Origin: Semisulcospira habei
Lineage: Eukaryota; Mollusca; Gastropoda; Semisulcospiridae
Assembly (NCBI GenBank): GCA_036245525.1
Contig: BTPG01000005.1
Span: 182,351,745 to 182,415,744, forward strand
Direction: 5' to 3'
DNA length: 64,000 nucleotides
In this document: positions 11,081 through 22,495 of the stretch, piece by piece
Numbering within the stretch: position 1 is the first letter of the stretch
How the letters are laid out: each line of letters starts with the position of its first letter
Translations under genes and position numbers: made by a program
Notes under the pieces: model-generated
The model's input: the letters and a program-made list of their open reading frames with translations, nothing else
Databases searched by the model: none
What the model was told of the DNA's origin: nothing

Positions 11081-11092
11081 ATTTTTACTTCT

Positions 11093-11375
<283 letters not shown>

Positions 11376-12172
11376 ATGACAATGACAATGATCCTTTATT
11401 TGACAACGGTAAAAGTTTTGGTAATAACAACCATTTTTCGAACTTGCCGTTGCTAATCTACTGATTACAGAGTTACTATCGCACTAATTGTTTTCTACTA
11501 CTGAAAAGGGAAAATAAATTACATGACACAGCACAAGCCAAGAATGAAGAGAAAAAAAAAATGTAAGGGGGAAGTGACATAGGAATTACCAACTTTACTG
11601 GTCGGGCATAATGACATGTTGTGAGGTTTAATTAAAATAATATAATAAGAATACACACAACCTAATACGCATACATATCGCATGCACATTTGAGCACGCC
11701 ACTCTCTATCTCTAATATACACGTACGCACACGCACACACGCACAATGCACACGCACACACACACACACACACACACGTGCACACACGCGCTTACGCGGC
11801 TTATAACGTTAAGCTAGTCAGTCATATGAGTAGCTGGCTAAATACAAGCTGTACCGAATAAATATGAGTCATCAGTCGAAACCTGTGATACACGCAATTA
11901 ATAATCTAATGAGAAATAGTATTTTTCAATATGTGCACAGTCACGGGGATGCTGCTGACAAAAATAAGTACTTGGTGAGACTGACTTTAAACGAAGAGAA
12001 AGTAGCTGATGTCGTGACGTTTCTAGGCAAGGCATTCCAAAGACTAGAGCCAGAGAACGTCAAACTCGTTTTATAAAGATCAATTCTAGGTCGCGGCACA
12101 ATAAGGGATTTTCTTGATCTGGAGTATGTTGATGACTGGACGGTAAATAGCGATGTGATATATCGGGGTAGC

Positions 12173-12757
12173 TTATCGTTTAATTCCCTTATTGTAAATT
12201 AGATGATCTTTCAGGGGCAGAATTTTTAAGGCTGCCATTTTTTGGTCAGTAGTTAAGCTGGGATCAGGGAGTATTAGTTTGGCAGCTCTCCGATGTAGAG
12301 AGTTCAATCTTTTCAAATTGACATCGCTCGAACCATCCCACACAGTAGAAGCATAGTCTATATGCGATCTAATATGAGCATTGAAGAACAGTTTACGTGT
12401 CTCCATATCAGTAATGTGTTTAAGTTTTGCTAAGATGTACAGATTTCTGGAGACAATTTTACAAACATTACTGATGTGTGGCTGCCACCTAAGCTGGTTG
12501 TCCACCGTGACTCCTAGCAGGCGATGGTTAGTAACTTGGCTGATGGTTTTGCCTTTGAGGGATAGACTGAGTGAGAGAGAGCCAAGCTGGTGTTTTTGGC
12601 GGGTGCTAATTACCATGCTCTCCGTTTTTACCGGGTTTAAAATCATAATATTATGACTGCACCATTCATCAATATCTTGCAATGTGTTTTGCAGTCTTGA
12701 ATTGATGTTTGATATATCTTTATCTGGCGTGTGTACTGCATCATCATCTGCAAACAT
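12173..12757 (-). pseudogene. LINE RT catalytic box and C-terminus
   Basis: Starts at MFADDDAVHTPDKD, the catalytic FADD box, and continues through QVTNHRLLGVTVDNQLRWQP and KLFFNAHIRSHIDYASTVWD to LRRAAKLILPDP-like sequence. 194 codons, open throughout. A single frame break at about 12757-12780 separates it from the RT fingers/palm. Confidence 0.92.
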
Positions 12758-12773
12758 ATCACATGTAACGCTT

Positions 12774-13127
12774 TCATTTTTTTATCGCAAGAGGAAGATC
12801 ATTTATGAACAAGCAGAATAAAAGGGGACCAAGAATAGAGCCTTGTGGTACGCCATGCTTCACTAACCCTTGATTCGAGTATGAGCCATTTAGTAATACC
12901 TTTTGTTTTCTACCTTCGAGGTAGGATTTGAGAAACGACGCCGAGTTGTTGGTATACATGGATACTTTCTTGATCAGTATTTCGTGGTTTACTAGATCAA
13001 AGGCTTTACGAAAATCTAGAAACATGATTCCTGTAAGTTTTGAGTCGTTGATGGAAGATAACCAGGTGTCTATCATCCGTATCAGCGCAGTGTGACATGA
13101 GTGTTCTGATCTGAAGCCCGACTGCAA
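12774..13127 (-). pseudogene. LINE RT fingers/palm
   Basis: 117 codons with QSGFRSEHSCHTAL, GIMFLDFRKAFDLVNHEIL (catalytic Asp) and HGVPQGSILGPLLFCLFIND. It continues in another frame into the FADD block. Confidence 0.92.
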
Positions 13128-13389
13128 TGAATAGATTAATTTTCGGCTTTCCAGGTATATAGATAGATGCTTGTGAATATGCCGTTCTAAGGGCTTGGAC
13201 AGAACAGGTAGAAGTGATATGGGCCTAAAATTATTAATTTCACTAAGATCTTTAGATTTAGGTAGAGGTATTACTTTCGCGTCTTTAAATGCGTCTGGAA
13301 AACAATTAAAATTAATACAGAGGTTGTAGATATAAGTGATACTCTCTACAATGTAAGGGAGGGATATCTTGAGTATTTTCGCACTAATC

Positions 13390-13956
13390 TCATCCAGTCC
13401 TGATGATTTTTTTATTTTCCAAGGATGTAATTAATTTACCAACTTCATGGACCGCTATAGTGGGTATGATAAAAGGTTTTGTGCCGGCAGTTCTCTGCTT
13501 GCAGAAATCGACTAAGTTGTCCGGGCATACATAGTCATGCGACTCAGTTCCCGGCGGAATTAATGATTCTGCTACGGAGACGAAGTGGCTGTTGAAGCTG
13601 TTTGCTGTGAGATGCGGCGGTAAAGGAGCTGTGCTTTTACTAGTAACTAAATTTATCGCACGCCATATTGTGGCACAGTCTTTACTTTCGTGAATAACTT
13701 TATCGAAAATTAATTTCTTTGTCTTCAGAACCATGGATTTTATTCGATTACGTTCTTTCTTGTAATCGGTGAAACGCTTCTCTCTTCTCAGCTCGTCCCT
13801 GTGCTCCATGGCCTCGATAAGATCCGCAGTCAGCCAGGGTGGTAAAGTGGCGTATTTAACTCTTTGCTGTCTCAAGGGCGCGTGATTATCTAGCACTCTG
13901 AGAATGATGTGATACCACGTATCTAGTGCTTTATTTGGGTCGGTTTCATTGTACAC
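13390..13956 (-). pseudogene. LINE linker upstream of RT
   Basis: 188 codons: LRVLDNHAPLRQQRVKYATL, EMHRDELRREKRFTDYKKER-type basic linker, and FIIPTIAVHEVGKLITSLEN. It corresponds to the linker of the neighbouring LINE. The expected SGLDEIS-type block follows after a frameshift near 13400. Confidence 0.85.
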
Positions 13957-13987
13957 TTCAGTAAACTTTGCAGAAGCTAGATCAGAC

Positions 13988-14130
<143 letters not shown>

Positions 14131-14283
14131 GAGAGGCTACAGAAGTCAGACAAACTTAGCAGTCGGTGCCAGGAGCCGGTCAGCTTCAGCCAAACTGGTG
14201 TGTGTTCGATCGGACATCGCAACAAGAAAATCTGAACAAGTAGAAAATGCACGAAAAGCCAAAGGCAGCTATGTGGTCATACT

Positions 14284-14442
14284 GGTCATAAAGTGGTCAA
14301 GATATACAGCCTATTACACTACACTAGTCTCTTTATGGTCATAAAGTGGTCAAGATATACAGCCTATTACACCACACTAGTCTCTTTATGGTCATAAAGT
14401 GGTCAAGATATACAGCCTATTACACCACACTAGTCTCTTTAT
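14284..14442. repeat. Tandem repeat, 3 x 53 bp
   Basis: Units start GGTCATAAAGTGGTCAAG at 14284, 14337 and 14390, with one visible base difference (ACACTACAC versus ACACCACAC). Confidence 0.95.
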
Positions 14443-14590
14443 GAGCTTCCGACTATCAACGACTTATATAACAACAGGTTTTGTTATTGACAGGATTCTG
14501 GGAGATGTAGCCATGTTTTCAAACTGGCAAATATGGGGGCCAAGAGGAAATTCAGACAAAAACATTATAATGACTGTCGATCCAGTTCGT

Positions 14591-14645
14591 TTAACTCATT
14601 CGAGACTTGCCGCGTATCCGGATGCAGCAAGTCTCGAATGATTAA
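14591..14645. mobile_element. Family D hairpin with TTAA ends
   Basis: A 55-bp palindrome: TTAACTCATTCGAGACTTGC ... GCAAGTCTCGAATGATTAA. TTAA at 14591-14594 and 14642-14645. The right side reads ATTAA where others have GTTAA. Confidence 0.85.
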
Positions 14646-14702
14646 CACCCCCCCCAACCCCCATCCCCCACCCCCTCACACCACACACACTCACACACCA
14701 CA

Positions 14703-14772
<70 letters not shown>
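14646..14772. repeat. C-rich and (CA)n tract
   Basis: CCCCCAACCCCC-like sequence, then alternating CA from about 14699. Confidence 0.9.
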
Positions 14773-14774
<2 letters not shown>

Positions 14775-15322
14775 CCCCATTACACACACACTACAGACTG
14801 CCATAAGCCAAGCCAACTCAGACTAGTCAGGGAGGATGCACAATGCACTCGAGCAAAGTTCGTATTTGACTGCTTCTCTATAAGGGAGAGAAACGTAACG
14901 ACCATACAGCATTGATACTGCGTACCCTCAACTCTCTTCTTTTTCACGCCCCGGACCGTCGGAGACGCTACAAGACCAGACGGAACCACGGACCACGCGA
15001 AAATCACCGGCGGTCACAGGAATAATACGGACGGGACTCTAGGAACAAGGACGCCGCGCGGTGAACACCAATGAACTGACTTACTGCCGACAGAAAAGTG
15101 CAACATTCCGTGTGGACTGAAAGAACTTAAAGAATGATATAAAGTAATGTACATGATAGTTAAGTCCGATCCATCTGTGTCCTTTGGCCCCAATGGGCCC
15201 CTCGACAATAAACGTTGTTTTTATTCTTGTTCTTGTTCTTCCGTCTGTTTGAGAAATAGATGTTCCCCATGTGTTTGCCTAGATCTCCTTCACTGTCGAG
15301 AAAAAGCGAACACAGTCCAACT
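14773..15322. other. No gene seen
   Basis: No recognisable protein or repeat. Confidence 0.5.
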
Positions 15323-15389
15323 GCAAGAGGCATAGATCCTCATGAGTCCCCCCCAGTTGTGAGGGCTCATGAGGATCTATGCTTCTTGC
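15323..15389. mobile_element. Family B hairpin
   Basis: GCAAGAGGCATAGATCCTCA ... TGAGGATCTATGCTTCTTGC. The flanking CTTCACTGTCGAGAAAAAGC (about 15289-15307) is the family B outer arm. Confidence 0.85.
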
Positions 15390-15439
15390 TGACACCACTT
15401 CGTATCCATGTTCCTAGGTCAGCACTTTACACGAGTGGA

Positions 15440-15660
15440 AAAATTATCATCCATTGTCATCATCTTCATCATCAGCAGCAGCATCACCACCACCACCACC
15501 TTCGTCGTCAACCTCACCAATCATCATAATCAATTTTTTTCTTTTTCGACTTTGGTGAATTTGGTGATTACCTCAGACCGGAGTGGACCCATCACCACCA
15601 CCATCATTATCAGCATTATTGCCATCATCACCATCTTTCTTCTTTCTTTTCTTTTTTTTT
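15440..15660. repeat. (CAT)n/(CAC)n-rich low complexity
   Basis: Interrupted CAT, CAC and CAG trinucleotides with T-rich segments. Confidence 0.75.
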
Positions 15661-15670
15661 TCTTCAGGAG

Positions 15671-15746
15671 AAGGTGGGTAACTCAGGTAGTAAATCGTTC
15701 GACTCTCGTCCGAAAGGGTTGCATGTTCGATCCCACCTGGGGATCA
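15671..15746 (+). repeat. tRNA-like SINE head
   Basis: AGGTGGG and CCCACCT can pair as an acceptor stem. TAACTCAGGTAG resembles an A box and GTTCGATCCC a B box. The T stem does not pair properly, so this is more likely a tRNA-derived SINE head than a functional tRNA. Confidence 0.5.
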
Positions 15747-15990
15747 AAATTTGTTCAGACTTTTTTTCAGTACCCCATCATTGAAATCACCTTCGTGCCG
15801 TAGACAACAGACGTTAAGCCCTAAGCGTTTAACTTTTTCTTCTTCCTTTTCGACGATGGTAAATTCGTGCGATTGTCTCAAACTGCTCAGTAGGCCAACG
15901 CTGTTTCCAGATTACTCGTACCCATTTCACATCCAAAGCAAACAAGGTCCCATTTGACTAACAACTTGCTAAGCACGGTGGACTGTTTTT

Positions 15991-15996
15991 GAGAGA

Positions 15997-16072
<76 letters not shown>
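15991..16072. repeat. (GA)n microsatellite
   Basis: About 80 bases of GA with one GGG interruption near the start. Confidence 0.95.
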
Positions 16073-16074
<2 letters not shown>

Positions 16075-16081
16075 AGAACGA

Positions 16082-16158
16082 ACAGCTCAAAGGTATTGCC
16101 AGATTAGCTTGGTGCCTCCGGCGCCAAGCTAATCTGGCAATACCTTTGAGCTGTTTCC
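16082..16158. mobile_element. Family A-like hairpin, variant arms
   Basis: ACAGCTCAAAGGTATTGCC ... GGCAATACCTTTGAGCTGT, centred on CGGCGCC. It shares the AGATTAGCTTGG core with family A but has different outer arms and no TTAA ends. Confidence 0.8.
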
Positions 16159-16439
16159 AGTCAAATAGGCAATATCTTTGACCGGAAGCGGCTGACACGT
16201 CTCCTGTAGGCGGTGGGAAAAAAAGTACGATTTTCTACAGTGTGGTTTAACCTACAGCCGCCACAATCGATGTGTGTAAGCCGCTACTGAGCAGAAAATT
16301 GACACCAGTAATCTTACATCTCAGACGGGGTGGGGGGTAGGATGGGCGGGTGGAGAGAAGGGTCAGGCTGGTGGCTTGTCGCGCATTGCGGAGAAACGAA
16401 ATGATAAGATAAAATGCGAGGACATGAAATGATAGGATA

Positions 16440-16700
16440 AAATACAATTTGAAAGAGAGAAAATAAGCAAATGAAGTAAATTAGTCTAACGTTTCATGAA
16501 ATAAAGTAATGTGAAATAATGTTAAAAAAGTGACATAAAATAGAAAATAGAAATAAAAATAAATGAAATAAAATGAAATAAAGCGACATAAAAATGAAAT
16601 TAAATACATGAAATGAAATAAATAAATATAATCTCGTAAATAACACAGCACACACAACACAACACAACGCAACATAAAATAACACAACACAACACGTGAC
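16440..16700. repeat. AT-rich (AAATA)n and (ACACA)n low complexity
   Basis: Degenerate GAAATAAA pentamers pass into ACACAACACA. The complementary TTGTA/TTGTG tract at 1.8 kb is similar. Confidence 0.75.
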
Positions 16701-16917
16701 ATAACATAGCCATTTAACTCAGCGACGTTGACCTGTGCAAATGGGCGACCGCTCTCTGTTCGGACCCGATCTGAGCTATAAGGTCGAAAATCCCAGACCA
16801 GTGTGAGCAGAGCACACATCATGACCTGTCAAAGACAGTGCCGGTGCAAACGTTGATCGATCTGCGAGAAGAATGGATTGTTCTATACACAAATTCACGC
16901 CAGTCCCAAAGGCCTTC

Positions 16918-17040
16918 TGCTGTTATTTGGCAAATGCCAGCATGTCTATTTTTGAGAAACTCGAGATTTTCACTGTATTACAATGAAAATCTCGCTTTTC
17001 TGAAAAATGGATATACGTAACTTTTGCCAAATAACAGCAG
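16918..17040. mobile_element. Family J fold-back element
   Basis: The 18-bp terminal inverted repeat CTGCTGTTATTTGGCAAA is perfect. The inner arms pair GAGATTTTCA with TGAAAATCTC. A relative with a different outer arm lies at 29528-29652. Confidence 0.85.
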
Positions 17041-17193
17041 TGCTCGCGTCACCTTGATCGTACAATGTCTTCGCGTGTCAGTACCCGAGCACGAACAGTA
17101 CAAGCTCATAGGGATTTCTATAGCGAGTCGCAAACGTGCCAGTGGCGCAGGAAATCACAGGGTTAGGGATTGATGAGGTTGTGGTGGTGGCGG

Positions 17194-17196
<3 letters not shown>

Positions 17197-17248
<52 letters not shown>

Positions 17249-17275
17249 TTGCGTGCGTGCGTGCGTGCGCATGTG
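17197..17275. repeat. (GT)n and (GTGC)n
   Basis: GT dinucleotides, then GTGC/GCGT tetramers. Confidence 0.9.
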
Positions 17276-17291
17276 TGAGTGAGTGGGGGTG

Positions 17292-17627
17292 AGGAGAGAG
17301 AGAAAGAGAGATGATGATGATGATGAAACTTTATTTTTCAACGGTAACAAGTTTTGACAACAAAAAACGAAAAAAATCGTCATTTCACAAACTTGCCGTT
17401 GCTAACATCTACAACATAAAAAGAGGAAACTAAAAAATAAAAAAAATAAATAAAAAAGTTATTTACAAACAAAACCCAATAGCATCATTATGTACAGGAA
17501 TATATAACACTCATCAAACACACGTCCACACACGCACGCATGCGCGCGCGCCGCACACACATACACCCACACACACAAACACACACGCGCGCGCCAACAC
17601 ACAGACCAAGAGAGAGAGAGAGAGAGT
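17292..17627 (-). mobile_element. Short LINE 3' fragment between (GA)n borders
   Basis: The complement of the LINE 3' end (ATGAAACTTTATTTTTCAAC, AACTTGCCGTTGCTAA) starts at about 17310 after (GA)n and (ATG)n. It continues into a CA-rich 3' UTR-like stretch and ends at a second (GA)n (17611-17627). AACTTGCCGTTGCTAA is shared with the LINE end at 11.44 kb. Confidence 0.8.
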
Positions 17628-17662
17628 TTGTGTGTGTGCGGGTGGGGAAGGGATGGAGTAGT

Positions 17663-17697
<35 letters not shown>

Positions 17698-17760
17698 CGT
17701 GAGGGGTGGGGGGTGAGGAGAGAGAGAGAGCCGGAGAGAGAGAGAGAGAGAGAGAGTTTG
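17628..17760. repeat. (GT)n and (GA)n mixture
   Basis: GT runs (17665-17696) and GA runs (about 17719-17755). A GTGGGAAGGGATGGAGTAGT segment occurs twice (about 17643 and 17772), so part of the tract is tandemly duplicated. Confidence 0.85.
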
Positions 17761-17870
17761 TGTATGTGCGGGTGGGAAGGGATGGAGTAGTTATGGTGGT
17801 ACCTCCTCCGATATTGTTGTTGTTGTTGTTGTTTTTGGTTTGGTTTTGTTGGGTGGGGAGCGTAATTAGT

Positions 17871-18110
17871 GAGGTTTCGTTTGAAACGAACGACTGACTC
17901 GCAACAAGAAACGAGAGCGAAATCAGGGCGGACAGACAACACTCAAAACATCTCCAAGAGGCATAGATCCTCATGAGCCCTCCGGGCTTATGAGGATCTA
18001 TGCCTCTTGGAGACGTTTGGAGTGTTGTCTATGCTTATGGAACAAGCTGGTTATCCGCCGTAATTTCGCTCTCGTTTGTTGTTGGCAGTCGTTGGCTGCA
18101 AACAAACCTC
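17871..18110. mobile_element. 240-bp fold-back around a family B core
   Basis: GAGGTTTCGTTT opens and AAACAAACCTC closes. Intermediate arms pair (ACGAGAGCGAAAT with ATTTCGCTCTCGT). The centre is the family B hairpin (17953-18013). The sequence CTCAAAACATCTCCAAGAGG is also present inside the 1.2-kb repeats near 39.2 and 45.3 kb. Confidence 0.8.
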
Positions 18111-18201
18111 GCTATTCTTTCCACAGGTCTTTCGACCAGGCCCAGCCATCAAGTGGCCCAGCACAGCTCTTTTAGTCAGTACAGAAAAGTCGGAATATCA
18201 T

Positions 18202-18351
18202 TTAACCCTTTTTCATCGTGATACACTATTACTTGATACAACTTTGACTATTATAGTGAACAAGGGTGGCGCCAGAATGCTTGTCCGTCCTGTAGCCTTC
18301 ATAGGACAATAAGCAAATGTAAAAATTCAGACTCAGCATGTAATGGGTTCA
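18202..18351. mobile_element. Family A2 element, degenerate core
   Basis: TTAACCC at the left and TGTAATGGGTTCA at the right. Internal GGTGGCGCCAGAAT and GCCTTCATAGGACAATAAGC identify family A2. Confidence 0.75.
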
Positions 18352-18509
18352 AGCAAATAAGAAGTTAATGATACGAATGTAAATGTTTTTATTCAAACTC
18401 GTGTTCGATGTGAATTGTTTACCCTCTGGCTGTCCGTAGGAACAAACATATATTGCGCAAACAACCTTCATGGGAATATCAGCAACTAAAAAGAGCCCTA
18501 ACAAAGTTT

Positions 18510-18910
18510 TCGCCATAATAAACTTGTCCAGGATCATGCCGCTGTCGACTGACCTAGGAGGTCAACTTTGGACGATATTGTCTGAACTAAAGTGGGCGAG
18601 TTCTCCGTAGCGGATACATTTTGTCCATGATAAGCTCAACCAAAATAATGTTTTCGACCGCTGTCGATCTCGGACGAGATATGGTCAAAATGGTATTGGG
18701 CGAGTTCGAATCATGACAAACTCTCCAGTCACATTTCGTCCATGATAAACTAAACCAAAATGACGATGTCAACCTCGGATGTGGAGCTTGGACAAGATAT
18801 GGTCGACGGAACCGATAGTGGAAGAGTTTGACTCATGAAAAGCTCGCCCAGCAAACTTTCGTCCACAAAAACTCAACCAGAATCATGAAGTTGACCTTGG
18901 ACAAGATAAT
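18510..18910. repeat. Degenerate tandem repeat, ~115-bp period
   Basis: GTCCATGATAAGCTCAACCA, GTCCATGATAAACTAAACCA and GTCCACAAAAACTCAACCAG recur at about 18627, 18737 and 18861, with an older unit near 18520. Confidence 0.75.
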
Positions 18911-19382
18911 TTATTGAAAGACTATTATCCTTTGCAACGCAGGCGATTTCTCCCTTTGCGCACAAGGGTTAGTAAAACACCCCGGCCGTTTCGTGTGCCT
19001 GATCACACGGACTGTAAAGAAAGAAGAGTAGAAAAGTCATAGTTGAGGCAAGACGACACTGAAAACCCGTTGACCAGGCAAAATTTAGCAGTCAAAGCCA
19101 AACCATGGAGCAGATCGCTTTAGAAAATCCACCTAATTCTAACCCCAAAGATCATCGACCAATCGCTATCTCTCCTTCCAATAAACCCCCTCCCATCAAC
19201 CCCACCTCCTTCCCGAAAAAAAAAAAAAAAAAAAAAAAAAGCAGCCTGGAGCCAAAATAGGTTTCTCTCTCTTCCAGAAAAATCTCTGCAGGCAGCCAAG
19301 TCTTTGCCACTTACTATACTGCCATCCAACAGAGACTGAAATATCGCGGATCTCCGCGGGTTTAGAAACATTCATAAGGCAT
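18911..19382. other. No gene seen
   Basis: Only a poly-A tract (about 19218-19240) stands out. Confidence 0.5.
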
Positions 19383-19450
19383 CACCAAGAAGCATAGATC
19401 CTCATGAGCCCCCGCTAAGCGGGGGCTCATGAGAATCTATGCTTCTTGGC
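19383..19450. mobile_element. Family B hairpin
   Basis: Near-perfect palindrome CCAAGAAGCATAGATCCTCA ... CTATGCTTCTTGG, loop CTAAG. Confidence 0.85.
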
Positions 19451-19740
19451 AGAAGTAAGGTGTTCGCTGTTGTACGGTCTATAACTGCCGTCTTCTACAG
19501 TGGGTCAATATATCGATTGGTTCTACCGGTAGTCCACTTTTTCCCTCAAGCTTAGGGTCTCTTGTAAAGCATTCTACACTGAAAGTCACAAGATGAAAGT
19601 TTCTCTCGGTCAGAGGAACACAGAGGTAAAAGTTTTGAGATTTTGTAAGCGTTCTACACTGAAAGTCAAAAGATGATCAATCGATGTCTCAGTCTGATAA
19701 TTATCACCAATGATCGAGTGAACAGACATTAAAAGCCCTT

Positions 19741-19957
19741 TTAAGACCATCAGTGGTCACAGATTTCGTTGCTGAGATCTTGGTTAATTCAACGCTTCTG
19801 CCGCCAAGCCGCTAAAAGAAACAAGCGTACAAACTGGCGTCAGGAAGAGACACAGATCTTCAGAGAACCCCGCACTGACTTGCCCAGGGGCTCATGGTGA
19901 TCTATGTCTCTTGAAGTTGAATCGTGTTCACTTTTTGCTCGACAGTGAGAGAGTTAA
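19741..19957. mobile_element. Family B element with TTAA ends
   Basis: TTAA at both ends, left-arm GAGATCTTGGTTAATTCAA, core hairpin (about 19850-19912), right end GACAGTGAGAGAGTTAA. Confidence 0.7.
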
Positions 19958-20006
19958 TTAAAAAATCTGACGTCCTAAAATAATCATGGGAAGATCGTTG
20001 CGTAAA

Positions 20007-20251
20007 AGGTCACCTCTTAACACGGGTAGAAGCAAGTCTATTTACTACTACCCGTGTTAACCCATACCTTCCTGGTACACTACTGCATGAAGTAAGTTTG
20101 ACCATGATAGTTCAAGGGTGGTGCCAGAATAGCTTGGCACCCTTGAGCTAAATTGTAGATCTGTCTCCTAATCTGTAATGTAGTATCCACCGGACAATAC
20201 CAAATTTGAAAAAGTGCACCCACAGGATGTAATGGGGTTAAGAGGTGACCT
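20007..20251. repeat. Hairpin whose right arm is interrupted at TTAA
   Basis: Left arm 20007-20029 (AGGTCACCTCTTAACACGGG). The matching right arm is 20048-20060 plus 20238-20251. The break falls exactly at TTAA, where a family A2 element sits. Confidence 0.92.
20057..20241. mobile_element. Family A2 element inserted at TTAA
   Basis: TTAACCCATACC at the left and TGTAATGGGGTTAA at the right. The TTAA is duplicated at 20057-20060 and 20238-20241. Internal GATAGTTCAAGGGTGGTGCC marks family A2. Confidence 0.92.
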
Positions 20252-20620
20252 ATTACTCAAAGATCCGTCCATGCCTGTGTCGTAAAAAGTTCTCGACATT
20301 GAAAGTCAAAATGTCTTCTTTGAGTTGAATGCGGATTAGAGAACTAGAAATGTCAGTCTGTGAGTGCGGAACAGAGAACTAAAATTGTCAGTTTACTAGC
20401 TCGAGACATTGATGCTCAAGAGCTTTAGAACACACAGAAACAAAAGATCCTATGTACTAGCTGGAGACTTCAGAGTTGATTCTCGCACTGACTCGATAAA
20501 AGAAGATGCACCGAACCTCACACGAATCTACAAATAAAGGGATTGAACACCTCAGGAAGGTCGCACTGATCAGATATTAAATGACTGATTCTTTGCGGGG
20601 ACAGTGAAAACCACACCACT

Positions 20621-20684
20621 GCAAGAGGCATAGATCCTCATGAGCCCCCGCAAATGCGGGGGCTCATGAGGGTCTATGCCTTTT
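20621..20684. mobile_element. Family B hairpin
   Basis: GCAAGAGGCATAGATCCTCA with GCCCCCGC/GCGGGGGC stem and loop AAAT. Confidence 0.85.
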
Positions 20685-20803
20685 CCTCGCTCCATGTAAA
20701 TCCACAGAACACAGAACTCTCACACAGAACTGTTCTATAGTTTTCAGTCGGTGCAGGGTGGTGGCTGAAAAAAAGATAATTCGTCGTTTGGCTGGGAAGG
20801 CAT

Positions 20804-21005
20804 TTAACCGGCCGTATTTCCCAAATTGTATAGGTGCCACTTAACAACAAAGTACCAGTTCATGGTGATGGATCGATCATGATAATTCAAGGGTAGTGCC
20901 AGATTAGCTTGGCGCCATCAGGCGCCAAGCTAATCTGGCACCACCCTTGAATTATCATGGTCGATCCATCTCCTTTAGTGCATCCGGGATACTAAAAACA
21001 GGTTA
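20804..21005. mobile_element. Family A hairpin MITE
   Basis: TTAACCGG at the left. Perfect inner arms GATTAGCTTGGCGCC and GGCGCCAAGCTAATC. The right end is eroded (ACAGGTTA). Confidence 0.8.
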
Positions 21006-21286
21006 CAAGATTATCACCTTGAACTTTTGAAGTCTACGAAGCGCTCTCGAGAATCTATGCATATTGCAAACAGACGGGTGTGTTCCTACATCAGATAGAT
21101 AGGGTTCAGTTGCGGACTTTGAAGATTTTTTTCCCCTAGTCATTTCACCGTGTTTTGCCTTATGGGTTTATGTCTAGTTTTCCGTCCAAGTAGCCGAGAG
21201 ACAGGGAAGAGAATTTAGGACGTTGAAATCCGATTACAAAGCGACGGTTTTTGAGGCCGCCCATCTTTGTGACAATGACGAAAATG

Positions 21287-21646
<360 letters not shown>

Positions 21647-21689
21647 AGGCTAAAAAAGACGCGCTTGTTCTGCAGCATATCTTTTGAAA

Positions 21690-21827
21690 GGTCCAAAGTG
21701 GGACAGTAGCAGTGCGCCTGAAATGATCAGTGTTCAGGTCGTAGTCCATAGACAATATCTGTCCCAACCCCTCTGGGTCATAACCCGCCCGGTAGGGCTG
21801 TCCATTATCACTCCGGGGCCGTGTACG
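21690..21827 (+). mobile_element. SINE-like dispersed repeat, copy 1
   Basis: Matches the complement of 56135-56290 (GTTCAGGTC..TAGTCCATAG, ACCCGCCCGGTAGGGCTGTC). It is interrupted at its right end by the family B element at 21828. Confidence 0.7.
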
Positions 21828-22046
21828 TTGAACCCCTTCCGTCCCTGCCACTGTACGTATATTTTTGTTGCTGAAACCTTGGTTCATTCAAAGACCAAGA
21901 GCCAACAAAGTCCAAGAAACATGGATACAAATTAGTTTCAGCAAGAGGCATAGCCATGAGCCCCCGCAGTCGCGAGGGCTCACGATCATCTATGTCTCTT
22001 ACCGTAAGATCATGTTCACTTTTTTTCTCGGCAGTGAAGGGATTAA
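21828..22046. mobile_element. Family B element, TTGA/TTAA ends
   Basis: TTGAACCCCTTCCGTCC at the left, GGCAGTGAAGGGATTAA at the right, core palindrome at about 21945-22002. Confidence 0.75.
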
Positions 22047-22089
22047 ACCCCGATGTTACGTGTGTGGTCGTGTTATTCTTTGAGAACAT

Positions 22090-22495
22090 GCGTGTGTTAC
22101 ACACCTTCCCGCTCCCTCCGCTCCGCCTCAGACCCTCTCCGCCTCCACATCCCTCGCACCAAACTCAACACTTTCGGCCCCCGCTCCTTCTCCGTCTACG
22201 GTCCATCCACCTGGAACACTCTCCCACTCTCTCTCCGTCAGAAACACATGCATGGCACTCTCTCTCCTCCTTCCAGTCCGCCCTCAAAACTCACCTCTTT
22301 CAGTCAACAGTTTTAGCACTATATCACCACACTCCCCATCCCAAGCTGACCGTCGTAATGTATTTCACCATTTGTGGTACGTGAGTCATTGTCTAAAGCA
22401 TGCGCATGCGTGCGCGAGTTGTGAGTGCGCGCTTAGAGTTATAATGTTTTTATAAAATAAGCGCATTATAAATACCGTAATTATTATTATTATTT
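22090..22495 (+). mobile_element. CR1/L2-like LINE 3' fragment
   Basis: Broken frames encode the conserved LINE C-terminus: LHIPRTKLNTFGPRSFSVYG, STWNTLPLSLR and FQSALKTHLF. Downstream is GCGCATTATAAATACC and an (ATT)n tail, typical of CR1/L2-type 3' ends. No RT core is present. Confidence 0.85.

Noticed and set aside
15671..15746. Functional tRNA gene
   Set aside because: An acceptor stem and boxes are present, but the T stem does not pair. A SINE head is more likely.
20621..20684. Hairpins as microRNA precursors
   Set aside because: The same stems occur dozens of times as dispersed elements with conserved flanks. There is no evidence of processing.
22053..22384. Host protein on the plus strand (SFSVYG, STWNTLPLSLR)
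   Set aside because: These are the C-terminal blocks of CR1/L2-type reverse transcriptases, followed by a LINE 3' end.
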